Source of the DNA: Flammula alnicola
Lineage: Eukaryota; Basidiomycota; Agaricomycetes; Agaricales; Strophariaceae
Assembly (NCBI GenBank): GCA_015499995.1
Contig: JADNRV010000058.1
Span: forward strand, 1 to 64,000
Length of the DNA stretch: 64,000 nt
Direction: 5' to 3'
This document shows, piece by piece, positions 20,921-33,413 of this stretch; within the stretch, counting starts at the first letter, position 1; each line of letters begins with the position of its first letter. Below the pieces are notes generated by a model that searched no databases, had not been told where the DNA came from, and saw only the letters and a list, made by a program, of their open reading frames with translations. Both the position numbers and the translations under genes were made by a program.

Positions 20921-23387
20921 ATGGCTTCCACAACAAACAATGGTCATGCAAGAGCAATAGCTTCTGCATGGACAGAGTTCTTCACTAGACATCGTCAAGG
21001 TGATCCAGGAAAGCAAAAGCCAAGCCTGGATCGCCAATACGGATCGACGGCAAAGAACAGAACGGTTGAAGATGTCAGGAAGGAGTGGATCGACCAACTG
21101 ACGAAAATTTCTCCATACAGCCTTCGCAATTGGCCTGAAACGACGGACGAAGTTGGCCAGCTGAAGCTTCTGTTGGATTGGAGGTCATCCGACATGTGGG
21201 GTACCGTGGAACGGTCTATGGGTTTAAGCGCCCAGAATTCTGAACGCCGTGGTGTAAGTTTTTACCTAAAAAAATATGATTGACTGACCATGCAAGTTAG
21301 AAACCTGATTTACCGTCCTACGCTTATGAGAACTGGTATCATGAATCTCAAAAATCCCAAAAAGGCGGTGGGAATGCGAGAGAGAAGGAGAAGGAAGCGC
21401 GCTCAAAACCTATACCAAAGGATGCAGAACCCACGGTCCACATTGACGACCAAGAGCAATATATAGGATTCCTGCGTCCTCCATTGGTCTGGATTCGACC
21501 GATGCATAAAGAGGGGAATACGTCGATCAAGGAATCGCAGAAAGCAAGAGCCTATGCCGTGAAAAAGTCATTAACCACGATGAAGGAGTTCTATGCGATA
21601 TCAGAAGAGTATTACTTAACTGAATTGCGGGGATCCCTCGAGCGGGCCCAAACCGAAGAGGACCTCCAGAAGATACATGACAGATGCGAAAAGTACCACC
21701 GAAAGGTTGCTGACATCCTCTATGAGGAATGGGATAGAGCTGTGCTCAAGTGGATCAAGGACAAGGAAGGTGGCGTCCAAGATAGCGAAGATGCCGCGAG
21801 TCAGACTTCGGATGACGACACCAAAGCTACAATGAACAAAGGCGCGGAAACGCGGAAGGTCGGTTGGAATATTCAAAATCATATACTGGCTAACCTTCAA
21901 GGTTCAATACCGTAGACTCGGTCCTCGCCTCTAACTCCTCGCGTAGATGCAACTGAAGATACGGCCAACTATCAGACCGACATAAATGAGGTTAGTCCGC
22001 ATCTCAAATTGATAGATGACTACAATCCTCACCTACAGTGCAGAGCTTTATGGCGAAATGGAAGAAGGGAAAATACCCACCATCGAACGTAGCAAGGCAT
22101 GAGCCTAAGGCTTCTACACAATTTCCAGTTGTAGAAGACATTGGCGAACACGCTCGTGTTCAGACGCAACATTTGAACAACCGCGGAGCCCCAGGCATGG
22201 CTCCATACCCACAATCGGCAAAATATGCACCATACAATCAACCGTTAGGCAACATAGTACCTGAATACCCTTCAGTGAACGATGATCAGTACCAGCTCAA
22301 ATACGAAGAAAGAGAAAGAGTCCCCCACACCTTTCCCCGACCTTCATATCCAGCCAATCTTGAAGGAGATCGGGGTACAGGAAACGGAGGATCCAAGACA
22401 GGACCCCAATTTTTCCAGGCAACCACACACGTCTCCATCCCTGGCCAACCGATGAGAGGAGGACCCGAAATTTCATCGGCACAGCAGGCCCGCGCACCAT
22501 ACGAAACAGCAGGGCATCCTTCTTCTACGGCACCTTGGCTTCCACCGAATCATCATATCTGGACTCCAAAGGCTGAGGTAGAACTTGGGGCGGGTACGCA
22601 GACGTCGTCACGAACGCCGTGGATCCCGCAAACTCCCCTGTCTGGTCGATCGGCGACGATAGGCCAAAATGACTCTTCATCGGTCCCGCATTCTAGGGCG
22701 CCATACCAACAACGACGGCCTCCATCTCACCACCAACGACGACCCCCACCTACATCAGCTCAATCTGCCTCGCCACATGGGATGGGCTCAAATAATCCAA
22801 ATATTGGATACCCATCGCTTCGTGCTCAATCGACAAACATTGGTCAGCCTAGAGGTCACGTAAATCCGCTACAAACTGAAGACCCTCTTCGTGGCCTGTT
22901 CGTTGGGGCAGAATCGGCTCCCGATTCTAACTTGTCTGAAATGTGGAAAGCAATGGACGAGTTGGTGGGTGGCATCCCGAAGGCTTACGCCGATGCGGAG
23001 ATCCACAGATATGTCTCCATGGAAGAAGGAACGCTAGAACCACAAGAGACTGTCCAGGTGCACGGTATAAACACAGAGGGAGTGGATGAAAACGGGTCGG
23101 ATATCAGTAGTTTTGATGATAGTGGAAGTGAGGGATCGAGCCTTCAGACGGAATCGGATGACGACGATACACCCACTCCAAGCGTGGTCGGTGCGAGGAC
23201 AAGTCCGGCGTTCGTGGCCTCGAATATGACCCCAGCGCCGCAGCAATCATTTGTCAACGCCTCAGCTTTAAATGGCCTCCCAAGTAGCCTTGCGACGGCC
23301 GAAACGACTCCCAGACCAGGGCGGAGGCCGCAAGGACAGGCAAGATCCGTCCATTTTGCGAATTCTCCCCGGGTGCGATTTTTTTGA
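20921..23387 (+). CDS. hypothetical protein, 4 exons, 769 aa
   Basis: Exons 20921-21253, 21301-21858, 21916-21990 and 22044-23387, all phase 0, with GT/AG introns of 47-57 nt. Not recognised. The N-terminal ~300 residues look ordered: SAWTEFFTRHRQGDPGKQKP, VRKEWIDQLTKISPYSLRNW, then IGFLRPPLVWIRPMHKEG and a helical stretch (LERAQTEEDLQKIHDRCEKY). The last 450 residues are Pro/Ser/Gln-rich and disordered, with an acidic Ser-rich patch (ENGSDISSFDDSGSEGSSLQ) and the end SVHFANSPRVRFF. Reading through the second intron would stop at 21913, so splicing is needed for the long form. Probably a lineage-specific nuclear or cytoplasmic protein; function unknown. Confidence 0.7.
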
Positions 23388-23926
23388 GGTCCTGCAGCGG
23401 CGTAAATAATTGCGGTCGAAAGGGATAATAGTTTGGCGTTGCGCATCGGTAAGAAGGACGATATATACCCAAAGCGGATCGAGATGTCGGTAAGGGGAGA
23501 GGATGAGATGGATGTGTAGGATATGTCGACATTTGTATTTTAATCATTTTGACCAAGACTCTTGTATCAAGTTATGGAAGGACAGTAGGGGTATGAAGAT
23601 GTAGCTTCTGCTAGTTAAATGAACTGGGAATGTGTTATAAGGCCAAAATGAACACGAACCATCTCAATCGCTCGGTTCGCCTTGAGGACGTTAATGGAAC
23701 GACTCTGGGGTTTGTTCCAGAAACTCCAACGTGTTTTTCATGAAATCCAGATGTAGGCAAACTATTGGCCAACTTTAGCACGCCATGAGATGTCGAACAT
23801 AGTCATCCTCATCTTCGCAGTCCACGTGTGTGCTGTCGAAGAAGAAAAGATAACCATTGCAGGTAACGGTGATCCAGGTATCTGGCGAACACGCTTCGAG
23901 ATAGAAAGAGCTACTTGAATAAAACG
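23388..23926. other. intergenic, convergent side
   Basis: 3' flank of the 769-aa gene. Nothing coding-like beyond short frames. Confidence 0.4.
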
Positions 23927-24440
23927 TTATCCAGCGGCAATCGCCAGTTGTCCCATGCTCGTGTTTGAGATGTCTTCTCTGGTTTCGTGATCAGGGAAGA
24001 GGCGATAGTAAGGCAGCGCTAGAACGCCGCAACTTGAAGTACAGGAAGAGGTCCGGTTACTCGGGGTGTATGCTGTCGGGTATACATCAAAGGAAGATCT
24101 TCCGCCCAACGGTTTCTGTGTCCTAGCCTGTAGTACGAAAGCACCACCCTGATTTTGAGTAAGTACTCGGGGGACAACTTGAAGCTAGCGAAAGACTGAC
24201 CAGCAGAGAATTTCTTGCCACTCCGCCATAGCGAAAATGATAATACTTGGATAATACAATACGCTTGCACAGTTTTGCCAGTTTATAAGCGATGGGAAAG
24301 TTCGCTGGCCATGGTAGGAGATCAGATTTGAGAAAGGAGAGGGTAGATGTTGATTGATGCGCCGGAATAGCGCCGACGTCGTGAGACCGACCGACAACCT
24401 TGGCTAAAACTCGGCGCACTTGAAGAAATTGTACTTAATA
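23927..24440 (-). CDS. short two-exon coding-like segment, 5' end unresolved
   Basis: Two minus-strand frames join cleanly at donor GTCAGT (24200-24195) and acceptor ATCAG before 24148: YGGVARNSLL joins GGAFVLQARTQKPLGG in phase, then CGVLALPYYRLFPDHETRED to a stop at 23927. Upstream coding runs FPIAYKLAKLCKRIVLSKYY. No in-frame ATG is present before the frame closes near 24440, so either a first exon is missing or the gene is a relic. No family recognised. Confidence 0.3.
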
Positions 24441-24735
24441 GCATTTGGGGAGACCGCCTGCTGGTAATCACATTATACCACATTCTAGAAGGTTCAACAC
24501 AGAGAACGGTATGAAGTGAACGCTGCTCGACAGCGCAATAATTATATACCTATCGACAACAATATATGACGGAGATGGTGATGTATAGGTACGGTCCGAC
24601 TCGACAGTATCCCTAATTTTGTTGTTCCGTAACCCAAGATGAAGTGATGATGCAGGCAGGACTATTGCACAAGAAACAAAAATTGGAATGCAAGACATGA
24701 GCCACTGGGGCTGTAGCATTATCATTAATGCACGT
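24441..24735. other. short intergenic
   Basis: About 295 bp between the unresolved segment and the stop of the bestrophin-like gene. Nothing recognised. Confidence 0.35.
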
Positions 24736-26844
24736 TTATTGGCGAGTGAGGACATCCACGTCCTTCCAGCCCTTGACCAAGGTGCGACGCAGGCTGGCAA
24801 AGCCAGGTTCGGCGGTTTCACTTGGCAGATGATACTCAGAGGCGCTGTCCGTAAGATCCTTCGCTGTGCGACGATCAGCCGGTGCGAAAGGCTGGTTCCT
24901 GTGAGGGGGTTAGAACAAAGGGAGTCAGGAAGAACAACCAAGTGGATTGACTTACAATGAGCTGAACACGAAGTCTGATGGGTTAGGCATGGTGTGCTGA
25001 AGAATCGGAGATCAGGGTTGTTATCGATGACAGAAGACGAAAATATTCACCGCTGTGATCAAGTGCAGCTCGCGTTGGATCGCGAGGCAGAAGTAATCAA
25101 GGTCTTGAATGATTGTAAGTACCTGTGTAATAAATAGATCGAGAAGGTGGGCAACTAACCAAGATCGTTCAAATCGTAGTTGAAAGGATTTTCACTGTTG
25201 TGAGAGGGTAAATTGTATTTCGCAGGTTAGAGTGGTCAAGATCACTTACATCTCCTGACCGATCTCAAGGAAACCAAGCAAAAGGAAAGCGGCGAAAGCA
25301 GTTCCTGGGATGGTGATCCAAGTATATGCATTGTAGATTTGGAAGGGCAGGAAGAAGAGATAGAGCCTATGATCACAATCTTTGTCAGAAGGTTTTCCAG
25401 TTGAGCATCTGTCATCGACGTACCAGAGAGACATGCGGAGATGAGCCTGGTAGGCGAAGGGCAAGGGGGTATTGCAGATACGTTCCAAATTCGAAAGGGT
25501 ATCTTGGAGCGAAGTGAGATTGTTAGTAACACCAGTGGCGACGGCAGGTTGAAGCAGTCCAGCGCGCATGCACCCTAAAAATGTGGGTAAGTAATCGATC
25601 GGGATCTGCTCGGCATTCGTCACATACAAGCAGTGTAGCTGTTGCGGAATAAAAGAAGGCGTTAGAAAAAAAACCATGAAGACCAACTAGAAAGACCAAC
25701 TTGGATAGAATGAGGATGATTTCCAAGGGAATTTGACTCTCAACATATTCGTTAAAACGCCTCTTCTTTCCGCGTCCTTTGGGGCGAGCACTACGAGTAA
25801 TGACACGTACGGTCCATTTGAAGAGCCTAAGGAGGGGAATATAGTCGAAGACAGTGGTATGAGGAGGGTTCCGAGCGGGCTTCAATGGGCGTTCGCTGAG
25901 GACGTTGGGAAGAGCCTTTTCGGGATCGAAATCTCCGCGATTGGTGGATTCGCTATCCCGGCCACCCCGGCCAAGCTCGGTGACAGGCTGGTCAGATCTG
26001 CGGTGGGCCTCCTCCTCGTCGTGCCAAAGAGGGAGCAACTCGGCCTCGGACCCTTGGCTTCCGTTGGCATATCGAGGAAGAAAAGAAATCAAAGGATACA
26101 GGTCCTCGTAATAGGCCCCTGGTTCGTCTCGCAGGAAGTGCTATGAGTGATCACACGACCATTTTAGTTAGAAACGTACGGATTCGCTATAACTCATTCT
26201 TACCTTCACGGAGACGGCATAGGCGAGTATCTATCGAGGTTACTATGTTAGACCAGTATGACGAGTCTTGAGTACCATGAGGCGACGTACGAGGTTTACC
26301 ATGGTTTTCTTCTCGATGACGTTCTGGAGGGCTGTAGTGTTTGCGGCTGCACCTTTCCGCTCGACAGGGATATGAAGCCAAAACTTTGATAGAGTAGGAA
26401 GTAAGAAAATTACTCGACATATGAAAAGAAGGAACTCACCAGCTGTGCAAGATTTCGCGACGCAGTGATAATGTTCGTCCACATTTTCCTTCCATCTTGG
26501 TATCTTAAACAAGATAGTTCCTAAGAAGCTAAAAATTGGAGTCGGAAAAGAGATGACGAACCTTTCATATGCTGAAGATGTGCGAAATGATATGACCAAA
26601 CCGAGCACTGTACCGAGGACAGTCAAGAGCTGATTGGAAATGCCGAGGTCATGAGAAGTCTTTTCGGACACCAACACCACCACTTTCGATGAAGAGGTAA
26701 GAAACAGTCAAAAGCATGAAATGACATCCTACTGGTGGCGACCAAGGAGAAGAAAAGGACCTCCGGCCAGATGTCGTTGATAACTGTCGCTTGGAACTTT
26801 TTGGCAGTCCATGTGCCACGAAATAGGGGATTCGCCGAGACCAT
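24736..26844 (-). pseudogene. bestrophin/UPF0187-family anion channel, 12 exons, frame broken in exon 10
   Basis: Membrane channel of the bestrophin-like (RFP-TM/UPF0187) family. Exons: 26844-26733, 26682-26562, 26503-26440, 26383-26291, 26230-26204, 26140-25697, 25638-25424, 25366-25250, 25194-25160, 25101-25051, 24996-24956, 24898-24736. Family motifs occur in order: NPLFRGTWTAKKFQATVIND, VLGLVISFRTSSAYER, YQDGRKMWTNIITASRNLAQ, VNLILAYAVSVKHFLRDEPG, the helix WITIPGTAFAAFLLLGFLEIG, then IENPFNYDLNDLD. All junction phases agree except exon 10, which is 51 nt where 53 are needed. FCL is followed by a frame that ends within ~25 codons, while IQRELHLITAH and the last two exons continue in the other frame. 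With the usual exon length the protein would be ~494 aa; as read it lacks about 80 C-terminal residues, so function may be retained. Deletion or sequence error cannot be told apart here. Confidence 0.8.
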
Positions 26845-28741
26845 GCTCGCAACCAGGGTATGAAGTTGGAACTGAAGGAATGTGACACGCTATCGAAAGC
26901 GCTGGAAACGAGAACGTTTGGAAAGGGGGAAGAGACAGGCCTGTCTTTTGTAGGGTATAAATACAAGGGTGATATTTTCTGTCGTCCACACAGGGTTGGG
27001 GCAAGCCCCGTCGATTCTTTTGTGTGCGACGGGGATTACGGAGCCGCCGATGATATATGATATCCGGCGACGGCCATCATTCCGATGCAACTCTTTCAAC
27101 CATGCCAACCATCCCCAGCAGCTATAGCTATTAAGTCTTAGGTGGATGAAATATGAAATACCTGTAGTTGTAAATTTTGTTCGTCCGTGAAATATATCTA
27201 CGACAAGGAAGGACTTCCAAAGGATCTTGGTGAAGACACTCTTGGATGTCGCCTCGAGGCAACCGGCCAGATAGCGCGCGGCGCCGTTCGCAGGGGCCCA
27301 CAAGGCTGGATCGAAGTTTGATTATTTTAAATTGATATTCTGGGCGCTGTACAAAAGAAGACTCAAGCGTCCTTGGCAACACTTTTTCATCAAAAAGCTC
27401 GAGCATCTCCAAATTTCTAAGGCCGTGTGTCAAGGGGCTTGGTAAACACGGCAGTGATCCACAGAGCACGTATAAAACGCATGGTATGATGTCGGTATTT
27501 GGCTCAGTGGGCTAGAGTGGACTTCGTTGTGTACAGCCTTCATTTGCCAATTTAAGCGGGGTAGAAGGCTCCCATCTGTCGATCTCAATCATGATATAAT
27601 GCGGACATACATACCTCTGATTTTAACGGTTCTCAATTGTAAACATACTGGATGGCAGTATCCCATCATGAAGCAGGACAATTGGGGGTCCAGGATTGCT
27701 TCTTTCCACCCACGAATTAGTGACTGCGGACACACAACATCACGAACTCGAAGGAGAATAAAGGATACTCAGCAGGGATATGCGCACATAAACAGGTTAC
27801 AGCGCTGTAGGTAACTTACAAGTCGACGTCCGTCGTCTCTCCCATCATTCGGGTTGGCAACATGCCAAAAATTGAAAGGACTCGGAGTGAAAGCTATGCC
27901 GCCTACAAAGCTGTGCATCAGTGCCGGGGGTATGTCATTATGGCAAAAATAGACGCTGTAGATCTACCTGTTATTGAAGAACCAAAGTCAAAACTGGAGA
28001 TAAAGTCGATCGGCAGCCTTCGTCCTGACGACAATATGGGCGCTAATACTTAGATGGTCAGTGGCTTAGCAACCGCGCGCTACCATGTACATTTGATAAA
28101 GCGAGATTGCGTTTGAGGATTGCAACTCATGAAAGTTGATGAAACTTTCCCGGAATCACAGCTTTTCTTCATGTTTTATGGAATCTCGCTTTTAGCCACT
28201 GGCAATTTTCACTGATAAACCTCGAATGCTTTCGCTCTCGGCGATTGAAAAAATTTTGCTTTCCATAGTTTCTTCAAGTCTGTGCGCCACACAACCTAAG
28301 TTGTAATTAATTATAAGACAGCCCCACCTATCCGCAAAAAAAAATGAGCCGTCAAACGGATTCACCGTAAGATTAATACTCTCAGTTTCGAATTCGAATG
28401 GACTGGGCACTTGCACTCCAAGTTCAACCCAGTGGCACTGTAAATCTTGCGTAAATCAACCGTAAACATTTGTTTCCAGTCGGACAAACGGAAACTGATA
28501 AACGTTAAGAGAAGCGACTAAGTCATAAAGACCGTTACCGCTGCTAAGATGACGAGCTTGAACGGAACGAGTGTCGGTACGCGTCGAAAACGCCTGCGGC
28601 AGATATTCCGCAGTTGCGCAGGGTCTGCGCCGGGGCTGTGTGGCTGTGCTCCTTTGTCATAAACCCCCAAGATAAGATCAGAGACAACTTCTGGAACACC
28701 CTTTCTTACATTACGCCCAAGTTACATCCTACACATCCACC
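26845..28741. other. gene-poor region with an LRR-like fragment
   Basis: On the minus strand 27131-27469 encodes LRNLEMLELFDEKVLPRTLE, which looks like a piece of an F-box/LRR protein, but there is no ATG, F-box or spliced continuation, so it is at best a relic. A small plus-strand frame with ATG at 27862 (63 codons) has no known features. The ~130 bp before 28742 serve as 5' flank of fimbrin. Confidence 0.4.
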
Positions 28742-31108
28742 ATGGAGGCCTTCAAACTACAGAAGAAATACCCTGAGGTCTCGAGAGAGGAGATGTTCGA
28801 CCTCATTAACCGTTTCAAGTACGTAATCCCACCCTGAATTGTGATAAACATTTCTCATCAAAATCATAGCACATTACATACAACTACCCCAGGACGAGTG
28901 GACAAGTCTGATGTTTTACGCGCTCTGCAATCCAGTGGACAGTCGTACGATGTCGCAAGAGAGACACTGAAGCATGTCAGCGTTGATGCTAGTGGGAAGC
29001 TCGAGCTAGACGACTGGGTTGAGGTGCGCAATATTGACCATTATCCAGAGATTGTGGCTGAACACACCATCCGCAGCTCAATGTCAAACTGCGAACACAT
29101 CAGAAGTCTGCGATAACCACAAAAGCTGGAAAAGTTACTGTTCAGGGGTCCAACTCCAACGTCAGCCATACGATTAACGAGGATGAGCGAGCGGAATTCA
29201 CGAATCACATCAACATTGTAAGCAAGATTCATCTGAGCTATTCTATGTTACTTATATCCTTGGTAGGTGATCGAAAACGATCCAGACATTGGGGATAGAT
29301 ACCCCATCCCCACCGATACGATGCAACTCTTCGACGAATGCAAGGATGGACTGATCCTCTGTAAACTGATCAATGACTCTGTCCCGGATACAATCGATAT
29401 GCGTGTCTTGAACAAACCACAACCGCGCAAACCACTTAACGCCTTCCAAATCACCGAGAACAACAACATTGTCATCACTTCCGCGAAGGGCATCGGCTGC
29501 TCCGTGGTCAATATCGGGTCGGAGGATTTCACGGAAGGTCGCGAGCATCTCATCCTCGGTCTCATCTGGCAGATCATCCGACGCGGCTTGCTTGCTCAAG
29601 TCGATATCAAGTTGCACCCAGAGCTCTACCGTCTGTGCGAGGACGATGAGACCATCGACGACCTCCTTAGGCTGACTCCCGACCAAATCCTTCTCCGTTG
29701 GTTCAATTACCATCTCAAGGCCGCTGGGTGGAATCGCAGGTGAGTGACGCGTTTTCGGAAGTATGACATGTGACGTCATACCTTTCTTTTCTTCAGGGTG
29801 AACAACTTCAGTCGCGATGTTTCAGACGGAGAAAACTACACTGTCCTGCTCAACCAGCTGAAACCAGACCAATGTTCGCGAGCCCCACTTCAGACGCGCG
29901 ATCTTCGAACTCGCGCTGAACAAGTCAGTGACCCCCTTATTCACGATCAAAGACATTTTTGACAGCCTTGCAGGTTCTTCAAAATGCTGACCGAATCGGA
30001 TGCCGAAAATACCTCACACCGTCGTCCCTCGTTGCAGGAAATCCTCGCCTGAACTTGGCCTTCGTTGCCAATCTTTTCAACACACATCCGGGACTCGAAC
30101 CTTTGGATGAGCAAGAAGCCAAAGATTACGGCCAAGTTGAAGATTTCGACGCGGAAGGAGAGCGTGAAGCCCGTGTGTTCACCTTGTGGCTCAATTCTCT
30201 TGGAGTTGAACCTGGAGTGTTCAATCTCTTCGAGAACTTGAAAGATGGGTTAATCATACTCCAAGCGTTTGACAAAATCCTACCCGGCAGTGTCATCTGG
30301 CGAAGGGTCTCCAAGCCTAAGGCAGGCGCCGGACCTGCTTCATACGCTAGCGGAGGAGGAGACGACGAAGATGAAGGGGCCGATATTGGTGTCACTCCCA
30401 ACCAAAGCACTTTGTCGAGGTTCAAGGCTGTCGAGAATACGAATTACGCTGTTGACCTCGCGAAGCAGAACGGATTGCACATGGTTGGCATCCAAGGTGC
30501 GGATATCGTAGATGGAAAGAAGACATTGGTCCTCGGCCTCGTCTGGCAACTCATGAGGTTTATTCTCTTTCTTGATCAATCAACGAGATCTCTCGCTCAT
30601 TCTAATGTGTAGGATGAATATCACGAAGACCCTCACCTCTCTATCGAAGACTGGTCGCCCGATGACGGACATGGAAATGCTTAAATGGGCAAATGCCACT
30701 GCACAAAAGGCGAAGCCTAGCGTGCGGCCCATCCGCTCTTTCAAAGACCCGTCGATTACCACAGGCTTGTTCTTCCTCGACCTCCTCGATGCCATTCGGC
30801 CGGGAATTGTTGACCCCAACCTCGTCATTGCTGTCTCTGAGACTGGCGATTACGAGGATAGGAGACAGAATGGTTCGTTATTATTCCCCAAGATTATCCA
30901 TATCTAACGACACCTCTGACTGTTATAGCTAAACTCGCTATCTCAATTGCAAGGAAGATGAATGCCCTCATCTTCTTGGTGCCAGAGGATATTGTCGATA
31001 TACGACCTCGACTTGTAAGATCTTTTTCTCGTTATAATTGTTATTTTATCTTACTTGGCTGTCTAGATCCTTACTTTTGTCGGAAGTTTGATGAGCATCG
31101 CACACTAA
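28742..31108 (+). CDS. SAC6: fimbrin/plastin (Sac6-type actin-bundling protein), 9 exons, 647 aa
   Basis: Bundles F-actin in cortical patches and endocytic sites. Exons: 28742-28818, 28870-29023, 29077-29217, 29267-29739, 29797-29923, 29974-30557, 30613-30872, 30929-31014, 31067-31108; every phase agrees. The N-terminus carries degenerate EF-hand-like helices (EMFDLINRF, GRVDKSDVLRALQSSG, ASGKLELDDWVELNVK), then four calponin-homology domains in two actin-binding pairs: FDECKDGLILCKLINDSVP and GREHLILGLIWQIIRR (CH1), LTPDQILLRWFNYHLKAAGW (CH2), FTLWLNSLGVEPGVFNLFEN and LVLGLVWQLMR (CH3), PMTDMEMLKWANATAQKAK (CH4). It ends ILTFVGSLMSIAH. CH3 carries an acidic Gly-rich insert (GGGDDEDEGAD), as often seen in fungal fimbrins. 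Length is normal and the gene looks intact. Confidence 0.95.
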
Positions 31109-31662
31109 ACGAAGATCGAAAGTTTGTCAGATCCGATATTGTTCATTTCTCGGGCATGCCTCACGAAGCAAACCGCTAATCGCTGTGCAATCCTGCATGT
31201 TCTCTTGGAAATAATTGAATAGTACATTACGTGGACTGTTATGTAAATAATAAATGATGATTCTCTCTCAAAACATTTGACATGGTTATGTCAGAAGGGA
31301 TGAACACATCATCGATGGATGAAAGCAAAGCATATTCATACTATAGTTAAATTCATCTATGTAGGATTCATTATCATTACAAAACAATACTGGAAGCAAA
31401 GCGACGATCTACATGTAGATTAACCCGGAATACAAGGAAGCATAAATAACTATCTACAGAGCGAGGTGCGAGTTACGGGGCAGGATGTACTCCAAGATTG
31501 CTATTTGGCGATAAGAATCCAATCAGCTGAATGTCGTCGACTTCATGGAGCGAAACAAAGTGCGACACCGATGAAAGCGGTATGCAAAACGGGACTCACG
31601 TCAAGGGGTGACTTGTTTCAGTCTGCGTGGAATACGGTGTTGTTGTGGAGTTAGGATGAGGA
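31109..31662. other. convergent intergenic region
   Basis: Shared 3' flank of fimbrin and the DUF6533-type gene. AT-rich, nothing coding-like. Confidence 0.45.
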
Positions 31663-33413
31663 TTAGGTCGTGACCAGCCCTTCCTCAGGCCACGAGTACG
31701 CCATCGCTGTGCGATCGCCCTGTCCGGCATTTCGCAAGGAGAGGTTGAGTCGTGTGATCATGATTGAGGTGAGGCTGTTCGTGTGCGCGTCAGGGGGCGA
31801 GTACACGACAGAAATTTTCATAATGAACGTACATCGTGCTGGGCCTATTGGGTTAAATTGGTAGAATATCAGTACATGAGGCGAGAACGTTTACGTCTCG
31901 GATGGACGCACTGTGCATTCATGAGTTTTAGGCCCGGCTGTAGAAGGAGGTGTCGGGATCAAGAATTGGGTAGGTGTTATATTCGAAAGAACGTACCCGA
32001 CCAACAAGAGCACAAATCATCCATACAATATTGCCGGAGAGGATGACAGCGAAGTACAGAGCCCCATCTTGAAGGATCGTTCTCAGGAGAGTCGTCGTTG
32101 GAAGGACTTTCCTTTGGAAATTGACCGTTCGGAAGATGGTCAGGAGGAAAACAGTGAAGTCAAATAGAATGGAGACTCCGAGGTAAGCCGTGTCCCTATG
32201 ATTGGAAAAGATTGATTTATGATCCGTCGAGAAGCAATGGGCGTTCTTACATTTTGGGATCAGAAAAGAGGATGCACACTTGATTGCCAAACTCTCAATA
32301 TCTGGTCTTTGCCTTCAGATCTCGTTCAAAGTTCCTACTCACCGTGATAAGGATCTCCGAGCTGAGAAGGCGTTTGCAGTGCTAGAATTGCGCAGGTCGA
32401 AATTTGTTTTGGCGAAAAAATTACTTGCTAACGCACCTCGATTTTTTCCAGGCTGTGACATGGCGTAGAATACCACGCAGCATTGAACGATCATAATACT
32501 ACAGAGGAACACCACAACGAAGTTGTTGCGATTGGTCAACGCAAACGTTCTGTTTAAATTTGGGTGTGATGAGTGACGCAAAGGTGAGTCATTGTGTATT
32601 GCGGCGCACCTAATGACTAGCACAGACTCTGCGGGTATGACGACAAGCAATGTTTCTAACCATTTTACTATGGCGAATCGGTCGCAGCTGTATGTCGTTG
32701 AGCTTAATTATGATACTGTTCATGCGCTACTCACACCTAGATAAGTCGTCAGGGGTAGGCAAAGGCATATGAAGCGTATTCCTACCTCAGACGTCCACAA
32801 TGGAGAGAAATATGCTAGAAAACAAGTCTAAGTCTTGAATAAACAGACTCAGTGTAGAAACGGTAGTTTACCGGAAAGTGTGATCACGGAAAAGGCCATC
32901 GGACAGTAGCGATTCTAGCAGAGCCTTCGTTTGAGAGACATATCCCGAGATACCAAGAACAGATGACGTACCACGACGTAGAGGTAGAATACTAGCATAA
33001 ATTATATCAGTACAGTGTATTCTGGGTAAGTAGAAGCTAGCCACGTACTGGCTGATCTCTTTCCTGCCCAAATTTCTCGCAATTCCTCCCGATAGTAAGA
33101 CAGTAGTCGTACGCTAGCAGAGAAGCCATGCCAACATAATACCGCTATAAATTTAGATCCATATTTATTGTCCAGTAGGTCTATCAAAACGACATCCAAC
33201 CTTGAAAGCAAGGCTAAATTTGCCAATATATCAGAAGGGCAATGCGAAGCAGGTCAAGAAAGGACTTACAGGTCGTGGCCGAGAGTAATCTTGGCCGGCG
33301 TTACAGCGTCGAGGGACATATGAGGCAGCTTGCTGCTGCGGCAAAGTAAGGGGGGACCCAATCGCAGTTATTGAGGGCAGCGTCGAAAAGATAAGGAGTA
33401 TATCGCCGCACAA
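31663..33413 (-). CDS. DUF6533-type seven-helix membrane protein, some exons unresolved
   Basis: Family of orphan multi-pass membrane proteins expanded in mushroom fungi. Clear exons: CDRFAIVKWLETLLVVIPAE then SVLVIR joined to TFALTNRNNFVVVFLCSIMI (the central R-x-x-AL-x-x-R motif); CILFSDPKM joined to DTAYLGVSILFDFTVFLLTI; LLRTILQDGALYFAVILSG; and the tail NSLTSIMITRLNLSLRNAGQ with stop at 31663-31665. Near 33060-33110 the helix-1 region reads REELREIWAGKRSA, then IFYLYVV after an intron, matching the DUF6533 signature, but the usual YDYxLT stretch is readable only in the +1 frame. The splice before the tail exon also has no clean phase. The first exon and ATG are uncertain (frame open to 33413 from a TTG). 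Either an active, diverged gene or a decaying one. Confidence 0.6.

Noticed and set aside
30558..30612. Reading through the fimbrin intron (FILFLDQSTRSLAH)
   Set aside because: It ends in a stop at once, while the spliced frame continues the CH4 domain in phase.
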